In this document: one piece after another, positions 8,245-14,964 of the stretch | Layout of the letters: every line of letters begins with the position of its first letter | Numbering within the stretch: position 1 is the first letter of the stretch | DNA from: Pedobacter panaciterrae | GTDB lineage: Bacteria > Bacteroidota > Bacteroidia > Sphingobacteriales > Sphingobacteriaceae | Assembly (NCBI RefSeq): GCF_013204795.1 | Contig: NZ_JABMKW010000017.1 | Span: forward strand, 620,001 to 684,000 | Reading direction: 5' to 3' | Length of the DNA stretch: 64,000 bases | Notes under the pieces: model-generated | What the model was told of the DNA's origin: nothing | Databases searched by the model: none | What the model saw: only the letters and a program-made list of their open reading frames with translations | Translations under genes and position numbers: made by a program

Positions 8245-9340
8245 GATTTACTGATCCGTTATTTACTTCAAATAATGTTACCGGCACGTTTATCTTATTA
8301 AACAAAGCCAAAACTCTCTCTCTTCCTGTATCGGTTATAAAAATCTGTCCAAAGTCCTGATGAGAAACCATTTCCATTAATTTATGCATCCTGTTGTCAT
8401 CAAGTTTATCAAAAATATCGTCTAACAACAGCAAGGGCTTAAACCCTTTATGTTTCTGAAGATAAGCATATTGCGCCAATTTTAATGCAATTAAAAACGA
8501 TTTTTGTTGCCCTTGCGAACCAAACTTCTTTAAAGGCATTTCTGTAATGGTAAATATCAGATCATCTTTATGAATTCCGGTGGTAGTTCTCTCTAAAATC
8601 TTATCCTTTTCTATAGATTGTGCAAGCAACTGTTCAAAAGGAGTATCACTTAACTGGCTCTGGTATTGCAAACTTACCTGCTCATTATCATCTGTTAAAA
8701 ACTGATAATACTTATCAAACAGTGGAATAAAATCAAGCATAAATTGTTTCCGCTTGGCAAAAATCTTTAGTCCCGACTGAACCAGTTGCTCATTATAAAT
8801 CTCCAACAAAGTTGGATCATAGCTTCTTGTTATTCCTATCTGCTTAAATAGCGCATTGCGATTCAACAGATGGCGGTTATATAAAATAAGTTCATCTAAA
8901 TAGTGGGTATCCGTTTGCGAGATCACATTATCCATAAAACGTCTCCGTTCCTCACTCCCATCAGTAATAATATTGGTATCGTAAGGAGAAATCATCACCA
9001 AAGGGAACAGCCCAATATGATCAGCTAATTTATCGTACTCTTTTTTATTTCTTTTAAACTGTTTCTTCTGGTTTCGTTTAACACCGCAGGTTATTTTCTC
9101 ATTCTTTTCTTTGCGGTCAAAATCACCCTGTATTAAAAAAAGATCCTCGGCTGTTTTAATCTGTTGACTGTCAATTGGATTAAAATAACCCTTACAAAGG
9201 CATAAATAATGTATTGCATCCAGCAAATTAGTTTTACCGGCGCCATTGTTTCCCACAAACGCATTTACTGTTTTGGAAAAACTAATACTAGCATCTGCGT
9301 AGTTCTTAAAATTTAGGAGTGTAATATTCTTTAACCACAT
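8237..9340 (-). CDS. recF: DNA replication/repair protein RecF
   Basis: 367 aa SMC-like ATPase that loads RecA at gapped DNA. Walker A is FVGNNGAGKTNLLDAIHYL (near residue 30), the ABC signature region is KFGSQGQQKSFLIALKLAQ, and Walker B is LLLLDDIFDKLD. The ATG giving MWLKNITLLNFKNY is the correct start; a TTG five codons upstream is the end of the -7 element. Confidence 0.95.
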   Translation of the reverse strand: MWLKNITLLNFKNYADASISFSKTVNAFVGNNGAGKTNLLDAIHYLCLCKGYFNPIDSQQIKTAEDLFLIQGDFDRKEKNEKITCGVKRNQKKQFKRNKKEYDKLADHIGLFPLVMISPYDTNIITDGSEERRRFMDNVISQTDTHYLDELILYNRHLLNRNALFKQIGITRSYDPTLLEIYNEQLVQSGLKIFAKRKQFMLDFIPLFDKYYQFLTDDNEQVSLQYQSQLSDTPFEQLLAQSIEKDKILERTTTGIHKDDLIFTITEMPLKKFGSQGQQKSFLIALKLAQYAYLQKHKGFKPLLLLDDIFDKLDDNRMHKLMEMVSHQDFGQIFITDTGRERVLALFNKINVPVTLFEVNNGSVNHA

Positions 9341-9352
9341 ATTATCTGAAGC

Positions 9353-9360
9353 CAAAGTTA
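9353..9360 (-). promoter_or_regulatory. -7 element of recF-DUF721
   Basis: TAACTTTG on the minus strand, 12 nt before the recF ATG. Confidence 0.45.
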
Positions 9361-9512
9361 CCGTTTAGCTTTGTTAAATCGGGTCGATACATGCCTATTT
9401 ATTTACCCACAAACTTTCCCCATTTTGATGGCAGTTTAACATGCCTCAGCAACATATTGGTTCTAATTAACGCTCAGTTCATTAAACTTTATTTAAATAC
9501 TCAAAAAAGAGG

Positions 9513-9542
9513 TTGATACTTTAATGTAAAAATGTATTTTTG
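9513..9542 (+). promoter_or_regulatory. promoter of the TPR protein gene
   Basis: TTG (9513-9515), 19-nt spacer, TATTTTTG (9535-9542): a full match to the Bacteroidota housekeeping promoter. The ATG follows 24 nt later. Confidence 0.65.
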
Positions 9543-9566
9543 CAGTCCTTAATTTTTTTAAATAAA

Positions 9567-10235
9567 ATGTCCACAACAGAAAAAGAAATAAATCAACAGG
9601 TAAGAAAGGGTTCTTTTTTACAAGAAAACTCAAAAAGCCTTTTGTTCATTGCAGGTGCTATCATTGTACTAATTGGAATTTACATCTGGTATCAGAATGT
9701 TTATTTAAAAAACAGAGCGGAAGAAGCCTCAGCTAAAATGTATAAAGCAGAGCAATTCCTTGGTGTAGACTCATTAGCCAACAAAGCTATAAACGGCGAA
9801 GGTGGTTATCCAGGATTTGAAAAAATTGCTGATGAATACGCGAATACTAAATCGGCCAACCTTGCTAACCTTTATTTAGGCGGCATCTATTTACGTAAAG
9901 GTGAATACAAAAAAGCAATTGAATCTTTAGGTAAATACTCTGATACAGGAAGCCCTGTTGCTGATCCTTTAGCATTAGGTTTATTAGGTGACGCTTACAG
10001 CGAACTAAAAGACTACAAGCAAGCCATCACTTATTATAAAAAAGCTGCTGATAAAGCAAGCAACAAATTCACCTCTCCATTGTTCCTTAAAAAACTAGGT
10101 TTAGTTTATGAAGTTCAAAAAGACTACAAAGGTGCTGCTGATGCTTACAACAAAATTAAAACACAGTATCCTCAAAGTCAGGAAGCTCAAATGATAGACG
10201 AATATATTGCACGTGCAGAAGCACAGGTAAAATAA
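9567..10235 (+). CDS. membrane-anchored tetratricopeptide repeat protein
   Basis: 222 aa. A short cytoplasmic N-terminus, one transmembrane helix (SLLFIAGAIIVLIGIYIWY, about 22-41), then TPR units: ANLANLYLGGIYLRKGEYKKAIESL, PLALGLLGDAYSELKDYKQAITYYKKA and PLFLKKLGLVYEVQKDYKGAADAYNKI. The layout resembles YfgM/TPR_21 proteins that act as periplasmic chaperone partners of the Sec translocon (family-level inference). The ATG at 9567 is used; an upstream TTG lies in the -7 element. Confidence 0.85.
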   Translation: MSTTEKEINQQVRKGSFLQENSKSLLFIAGAIIVLIGIYIWYQNVYLKNRAEEASAKMYKAEQFLGVDSLANKAINGEGGYPGFEKIADEYANTKSANLANLYLGGIYLRKGEYKKAIESLGKYSDTGSPVADPLALGLLGDAYSELKDYKQAITYYKKAADKASNKFTSPLFLKKLGLVYEVQKDYKGAADAYNKIKTQYPQSQEAQMIDEYIARAEAQVK

Positions 10236-10254
10236 GATATTATAACATTATAGT

Positions 10255-10286
10255 AAAAGGCCGGTACATATGTACTGGCCTTTTTT
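10255..10286 (+). terminator. Rho-independent terminator
   Basis: AGGCCGGTAC pairs with GTACTGGCCT (one G-T pair) around ATAT, followed by six T. It ends the TPR transcript. Confidence 0.9.
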
Positions 10287-10332
10287 GTGCACTTCCTTAC
10301 TTTTCAATTAAAAATCTTTTATGATTTTTCCC

Positions 10333-10340
10333 TAGCTTTG
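10333..10340 (+). promoter_or_regulatory. -7 element of ribH
   Basis: TAGCTTTG ends 4 nt before the ribH ATG, implying a leaderless transcript. No TTG at the expected distance. Confidence 0.5.
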
Positions 10341-10344
10341 CCCC

Positions 10345-10836
10345 ATGGCAACACAATTAAAGAACCTGTCTGATTTTTCTCATACAACAGTACCAAACGG
10401 AAGCGCTTTTAAGATAGCTATAGCAGTAGCAGAATGGAACGCAGAAATTACCGGAAGCTTATACAATGGCGCTTTGGAAACACTAACTAAACATGGTGTT
10501 ACCCAAGAGAATATCCTATCAATTGCAGTACCGGGTAGCTTTGAACTAACATCCGCAGCTGATCTGCTTTTACAAAAACATAAGGACCTTGATGCGGTTA
10601 TTTGCCTTGGCTGTGTAATACAGGGAGATACCAAACACTTTGACTTTATTTGTGATGCAGTTGCAAACGGTATCACTCAGGTAAGTGTTAAACATAGTAA
10701 ACCTGTAATATTTGGTGTATTAACTACCAATGATCAGCAACAAGCTATAGATAGAGCCGGTGGTAAACACGGAAATAAAGGTGATGAGGCCGCTATTACC
10801 GCTTTAAAAATGGCTGAGCTTTTGGCAACAGTCTAA
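10345..10836 (+). CDS. ribH: 6,7-dimethyl-8-ribityllumazine synthase
   Basis: 163 aa. Condenses 5-amino-6-ribitylamino-uracil with dihydroxybutanone phosphate in the penultimate step of riboflavin synthesis. Seen: IAVAEWNAEIT, VPGSFELTSAADLLL, VICLGCVIQGDTKHFDFIC (with the catalytic His) and VIFGVLTTNDQQQAIDRAGGKHGNKGDEAA. Stands alone without other rib genes. Confidence 0.96.
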   Translation: MATQLKNLSDFSHTTVPNGSAFKIAIAVAEWNAEITGSLYNGALETLTKHGVTQENILSIAVPGSFELTSAADLLLQKHKDLDAVICLGCVIQGDTKHFDFICDAVANGITQVSVKHSKPVIFGVLTTNDQQQAIDRAGGKHGNKGDEAAITALKMAELLATV

Positions 10837-10902
10837 AATTACTTTGATACTTTCTTCGAAAAGCTGTAGATTAGAAGAATATATCAATTAAAGATCATAC
10901 AG

Positions 10903-11022
10903 ATGAAGAAAGTAGCTATTTTATTACTTGGCGTATTTTTTGCCATATCTGTTTTAGAGGCATGTTCTAACAGGCTTTGTCCGGCTTACAATTCGTATCC
11001 GGAAGGCAAGAGAAGAAGATGA
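10903..11022 (+). CDS. very small lipoprotein
   Basis: 39 aa. Signal MKKVAILLLGVFFAISVLEAC with a lipobox-like LEAC, then a mature tail CSNRLCPAYNSYPEGKRRR of only 19 residues with two Cys. Short Bacteroidota lipoproteins with a CPAY-S-YP tail are familiar, but no function is known to me. It lies between ribH and ytxJ. Confidence 0.65.
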   Translation: MKKVAILLLGVFFAISVLEACSNRLCPAYNSYPEGKRRR

Positions 11023-11053
11023 TAACTAAGGCTAAACTTTAGAAAGATATTAG

Positions 11054-11386
11054 ATGCAGTGGAAAAACATTACTGATTTAACTCAAATCAGCGAAATAAA
11101 ACAAAAAGAAGGTTACAGTTTAATTTTTAAACACAGTACCCGCTGTTCGGTTAGCTCTATGGCTAAGCGACGTTTTGAATTGGACTGGGAAGTATTACCA
11201 GCTGATACTTCACTGTATTTTCTTGACCTGATCAGCTATCGCGACATCTCTGCAGAAATAGCTGAAATTTTTCAAGTGCACCATGAATCTCCTCAAATAC
11301 TTTTGATCAAAGATGGAGATTGTATTCTGGATGCTTCTCATAGTGACATCTCTGCAGACGAAGTTGCAGAAGTGATCAACAACTAG
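11054..11386 (+). CDS. ytxJ: bacillithiol system redox-active protein YtxJ
   Basis: 110 aa thioredoxin-fold protein. FKHSTRCSVSSMAKRRF carries the single redox Cys in place of a CxxC, and HHESPQILLIKDG contains the cis-Pro loop. The family is a proposed monothiol bacilliredoxin that removes bacillithiol from proteins. This fits the presence of bshA at 22824-23969. Confidence 0.88.
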   Translation: MQWKNITDLTQISEIKQKEGYSLIFKHSTRCSVSSMAKRRFELDWEVLPADTSLYFLDLISYRDISAEIAEIFQVHHESPQILLIKDGDCILDASHSDISADEVAEVINN

Positions 11387-11483
11387 CAAATCTACTTTAG
11401 AAGTTAAAAGAAACCCTTTTCCGGGCAGGCTAACGCATGCCTTATATTGCCGTTACACATTGTTTATCAACAATTTACACATC

Positions 11484-11532
11484 GTTTATACAATCTTTTA
11501 TTGCTTAAGCATTGTATAAGCATTGTATAAAC
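11484..11532. repeat. short inverted plus direct repeat
   Basis: GTTTATACAAT (11484-11494) is the reverse complement of ATTGTATAAAC (11522-11532), and the core ATTGTATAAGC/ATTGTATAAAC is also directly repeated just before it. It lies in the 255-nt gap upstream of lipA. It could be an operator or a hairpin; no function is assigned. Confidence 0.5.
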
Positions 11533-11606
11533 CCCAATACAAATCTGATTATCAGATATTTATGTAGGGTTAAAAAATAACATTACACCAGGTAAACATT
11601 TCATTT

Positions 11607-11638
11607 TTGCAACAATTCAAACCTATTGCTTAACTTTG
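11607..11638 (+). promoter_or_regulatory. promoter of lipA
   Basis: TTG (11607-11609), 21-nt spacer, TAACTTTG (11631-11638), then only 4 nt to the ATG: a complete promoter that predicts a leaderless mRNA. Confidence 0.65.
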
Positions 11639-11642
11639 TACC

Positions 11643-12521
11643 ATGATCGCACTTCCGGTTGTTTCAGAAAACCCAGTACAACGTAAACCAGATTGGCTTA
11701 GAGTAAAGCTTCCTGTTGGTAAAGAATATGCACAAGTTCGTAGTCTTGTAGACACTCATAAGCTACATACGATCTGCGAAAGCGGTAATTGCCCCAATAT
11801 GGGCGAATGCTGGGGCGCAGGCACGGCTACCTTTATGATCCTGGGAAATATTTGTACACGTTCTTGTTCCTTCTGTGCTGTAGCCACAGGCCGACCTTTA
11901 GCCGTTGACCTTGACGAGCCAAACCGTGTGGCCAATTCAGTTAAACTGATGCAGGTAAAACATTGCGTTATTACTTCGGTAGACAGAGATGATTTAAAAG
12001 ATGGTGGCTCTATTATCTGGGCAGAAACCCTACAGGCAATTAGAAGAGAAAGTCCTGAGACTACTCTTGAAACACTTATTCCGGATTTCAGAGGGGTATG
12101 GGACAACTTGTACCGTGTACTGGAAGAAAGACCTGAGGTGATGTCACACAATGTTGAAACGGTTAGACGTTTAACCAAACAAGTGCGTATCCAGGCAAAA
12201 TACGATAGAAGTTTAGAATGTCTGAAACGCATTTCGGAATTTGGATTAAGAACTAAAACAGGCATCATGCTTGGTTTAGGTGAAACAGAAGATGACGTTT
12301 TAGAAGCAATGGATGACCTAGTAGCTAATGGAGTTCATATTTTAACACTGGGCCAGTATCTGCAACCTACACGTAATCATCACCCTGTGATAGACTGGAT
12401 TCATCCAGATCAGTTTGCTAAATACAAAGAAATAGGATTGGCTAAAGGATTAAGGTATGTAGAAAGCGGCCCTCTGGTACGTTCTTCTTATCATGCAGAG
12501 AAACACTTATTTGATTTTTAA
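11643..12521 (+). CDS. lipA: lipoyl synthase
   Basis: 292 aa radical-SAM enzyme that inserts two sulfurs into protein-bound octanoyl groups. The auxiliary cluster motif [13 protein letters not shown] and the radical-SAM motif CTRSCSFC are both intact, and the C-terminal [11 protein letters not shown] carries the Ser ligand region. Monocistronic, with its own near-leaderless promoter. Confidence 0.97.
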   Translation: MIALPVVSENPVQRKPDWLRVKLPVGKEYAQVRSLVDTHKLHTICESGNCPNMGECWGAGTATFMILGNICTRSCSFCAVATGRPLAVDLDEPNRVANSVKLMQVKHCVITSVDRDDLKDGGSIIWAETLQAIRRESPETTLETLIPDFRGVWDNLYRVLEERPEVMSHNVETVRRLTKQVRIQAKYDRSLECLKRISEFGLRTKTGIMLGLGETEDDVLEAMDDLVANGVHILTLGQYLQPTRNHHPVIDWIHPDQFAKYKEIGLAKGLRYVESGPLVRSSYHAEKHLFDF

Positions 12522-12587
12522 CTCCCGGTTAATTAAAAACAAATTCTCCTTTCATCTTGTTGTAGTTTCTGTATATTAGCAAAACCC

Positions 12588-13139
12588 TTGGGAACTACAA
12601 AAAAAATATCGCTATCTGAAGAAGAGCTGGTTAGTAAACTGAAAAGTCGGGATACTATAGCTGTTCAGGCATTGTATGACATGTACTCTGGTGCATTGCT
12701 AGGTGTTATCTCAAGGATTATTCTACAAACTGAAGTAGCTGAAGATCTGTTACAAGAAACCTTTATAAAAATCTGGAACTCTGCAGATAGCTACGACAGC
12801 TCTAAAGGCCGACTATTTACATGGATGATGAACATTGCACGCAACTTAGCTATAGACAAGTTACGCTCAAAAGATTTTAAAAATTCAGGTAAAAACCAAG
12901 ATATAGAAAATAACGTAGATTTCATTGACGCACAAAAAGAGGTTACCTTTAATGCGGATATTCTGGGGATAAAAGATATGGTTACCGCGCTTAAACCCGA
13001 ATTTAACGATGTATTAAATATGGTGTATTTTAAGGGGTACACACACGTAGAAACGGCAGAAGAATTAAATTTACCATTAGGTACTGTAAAAACACGTATC
13101 AGAATGGCTATTATGGAATTAAGAAAGCATTTTAACTAA
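12588..13139 (+). CDS. ECF-type RNA polymerase sigma factor
   Basis: 183 aa. Region 2 (ALYDMYSGALLGVISRII, EDLLQETFIKIWNS, GRLFTWMMNIARNLAIDKLRS) and region 4 (ALKPEFNDVLNMVYFKGYTHVETAEELNLPLGTVKTRIRMAIMELR) are present without region 3. Translation appears to begin at a TTG; the next in-frame ATG falls inside region 2 and would truncate it. A gene encoding an RskA-type anti-sigma factor follows after 1 nt, so the pair forms an operon like SigK/RskA. Confidence 0.92.
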   Translation: MGTTKKISLSEEELVSKLKSRDTIAVQALYDMYSGALLGVISRIILQTEVAEDLLQETFIKIWNSADSYDSSKGRLFTWMMNIARNLAIDKLRSKDFKNSGKNQDIENNVDFIDAQKEVTFNADILGIKDMVTALKPEFNDVLNMVYFKGYTHVETAEELNLPLGTVKTRIRMAIMELRKHFN

Positions 13140-13140
13140 A

Positions 13141-14019
13141 GTGGAAGAAGTAAAAGCATATATTGAATCAGGCATACTTGAACTTTACGTTCTGGGGCAA
13201 TTAAATGCTCAGGAGCAGAAAGAAGTTGAAGCAATGGCATCAAAATATCCTGAAGTAAAACAGGAAATTGAAGCCATTGAGATTGCTATGGAACAATATG
13301 CGCTTGAAAATGCGATAAGTCCTTCTATTGATCTGGAGAGCAAAATTCTTGAAAAAATAGGCGTTACTAAAAGTCCGGAAAAAACCGAGTCTTTACCAGA
13401 GCCTGTTAAAGTAGTTGAACCGATAAAAGATGCGGTAATTGTACCATTGAACACCGCTCCTTATGAGTCTAAAATAAAATCTTTACGAATTGCACTTGTA
13501 GCATGTATTGCGCTTTTAGCTGTAAGTATTGTTGCGCTTTACTCTGCACACAATCAATTAGGCGATGCCAAAGATCAGATTGCTGCCTTAAACCTTAACA
13601 ACGAGAAATTTACAAGTACTGTTAATTTCATGAAGCAAAGCAATGCTGATCTGCAAAAGATCATTGATATGAACAATGATCCGGATTGGAAAACCGTAAA
13701 ACTAGCTGGAACTGTTATGGATCCGAAAGCGAAAATGACTGTTTACTGGCATGCAAAAGGTAAACATGTAATGGTCGACAATTCTAAAATGGATTTACCT
13801 GCCAATGATCAGCAACATCAATATCAACTTTGGGCTATTGTAAATGGCAAACCTGTTGATTTAGGTGTATTTGACGTTAAAGCAGATTCTACTCATATTC
13901 TTGTGGCCATGAAAGAAATTGGCTCTGCTGCTGCATTTGCAGTAACGCTAGAGAAAAAAGGTGGCAGCGTAAGCCCTACCATGAATCAAATGATTGTAAT
14001 AGGCAACGTTTCGATCTAA
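13141..14019 (+). CDS. RskA-type anti-sigma factor
   Basis: 292 aa, GTG start 1 nt after the sigma stop. The N-terminal part (about 1-70, helical, with ELYVLGQLNAQEQKEVEAMASKYPEV) is the sigma-binding domain. One transmembrane helix (about 117-140, LRIALVACIALLAVSIVALY) is followed by a coiled segment, and the extracytoplasmic RskA domain (HQYQLWAIVNGKPVDLGVF) closes the protein. It presumably holds the sigma factor at the membrane until an envelope signal triggers release. Confidence 0.9.
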   Translation: MEEVKAYIESGILELYVLGQLNAQEQKEVEAMASKYPEVKQEIEAIEIAMEQYALENAISPSIDLESKILEKIGVTKSPEKTESLPEPVKVVEPIKDAVIVPLNTAPYESKIKSLRIALVACIALLAVSIVALYSAHNQLGDAKDQIAALNLNNEKFTSTVNFMKQSNADLQKIIDMNNDPDWKTVKLAGTVMDPKAKMTVYWHAKGKHVMVDNSKMDLPANDQQHQYQLWAIVNGKPVDLGVFDVKADSTHILVAMKEIGSAAAFAVTLEKKGGSVSPTMNQMIVIGNVSI

Positions 14020-14024
14020 CAATT

Positions 14025-14960
14025 TTAACCCAGAAAATCTTTTACAGTTTTTGGAAGTTGCATTGCAACCTGTGATGCAGTTACATTAAAAACATCTGCA
14101 GCCAAATCATCGCCTGCTTTGCCATGAAAATAGCATCCTAATATTGCGGCATCCTTTGCAGGATAACCTTGTGCAACATATGCGGTAATTATTCCGGTAA
14201 GCACATCACCCATACCACCCTGTGCCATTGCAGGGTTACCAGTGGAATTAATAAGTACTTCACCTCGCTGGCTCACAATAAAAGTATATTGATTTTTAAG
14301 AACAATCACTATGCCTAGCTGTATCGCTTTTTTTCGTGCAGTCTGTAGCCTGTCCCACCAATTCGTATGCTTGCCAAATAAATTATCAAATTCCTTTAGG
14401 TGGGGTGTTATTATGGAGTGTTTTTCTATTACAGCCAACAGATCCGGACGCGAAGCTAATATATTTAAGGCGTCTGCATCTGCAATAAAGTCTCTTTTTA
14501 GGGCAAATAACTGCGCCAGTGTCTGTTCAGCTTTTGCTCCTTTACCTAAACCAGGGCCTATAGATATGGCATTATACTTAGTTAGTGCTTCATTTTTTAG
14601 CAGTGCCTTCCTTTTTACAAACATTACTTCCGGTAGGGATGTATTCAACGCCACCAGGCCGCTTTCGGGCATTGAAGTGGTAGTCAGCCCTGCTCCTGCA
14701 TAAAGGCAGCCCTTAGAGGCCAGCAACGCAGCTCCCATAGTTTGGGGAGCACCTGCAATAATTAATGCATGCCCATAAGTGCCTTTATACGAAAATGCTG
14801 TTCTTTCTTTAAACAACTTTTTGATATCATCAGGCTGTATAAGGCGATATGGAGATGTTTCTTCTTCTTTAGTATTTTGTTTACCCAGACCCGTTCCTAC
14901 CACCTGCACTTTGCTGTGCGGATCTGAGTCTGGAATGAAAGAATCTAAAAAGATAGCCAT
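14025..14960 (-). CDS. nnrD: ADP/ATP-dependent NAD(P)H-hydrate dehydratase, epimerase domain missing
   Basis: 311 aa. The dehydratase domain (about 52-311) is complete: KGTYGHALIIAGAPQTMGAALLA, ISIGPGLGKG, ADALNIL, ITPHLKEFDNLFG and GNPAMAQGGMGDVLTGII with the catalytic Asp. It repairs hydrated NAD(P)H. In most bacteria the protein is about 500 aa with an N-terminal NnrE epimerase; here residues 1-50 look like only the tail end of that domain (FIPDSDP..VQVVGTGLG..SPYRLI). The gene begins 4 nt after uvrA, so no upstream epimerase coding remains. Co-transcribed with uvrA. Confidence 0.88.
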   Translation of the reverse strand: MAIFLDSFIPDSDPHSKVQVVGTGLGKQNTKEEETSPYRLIQPDDIKKLFKERTAFSYKGTYGHALIIAGAPQTMGAALLASKGCLYAGAGLTTTSMPESGLVALNTSLPEVMFVKRKALLKNEALTKYNAISIGPGLGKGAKAEQTLAQLFALKRDFIADADALNILASRPDLLAVIEKHSIITPHLKEFDNLFGKHTNWWDRLQTARKKAIQLGIVIVLKNQYTFIVSQRGEVLINSTGNPAMAQGGMGDVLTGIITAYVAQGYPAKDAAILGCYFHGKAGDDLAADVFNVTASQVAMQLPKTVKDFLG

Positions 14961-14964
14961 ATGC

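Noticed and set aside
9540..9566. Extended TTG starts for the TPR, RecF, MBL, NrnA, BshA and SurA genes
   Set aside because: In the TPR, RecF, MBL and NrnA cases the TTG codon is part of the TAnnTTTG promoter element; in all six cases ATG starts a few codons later match the family N-termini.
11756..12268. A 170-codon antisense frame inside lipA
   Set aside because: lipA motifs cover the region; antisense codons simply mirror a conserved gene.
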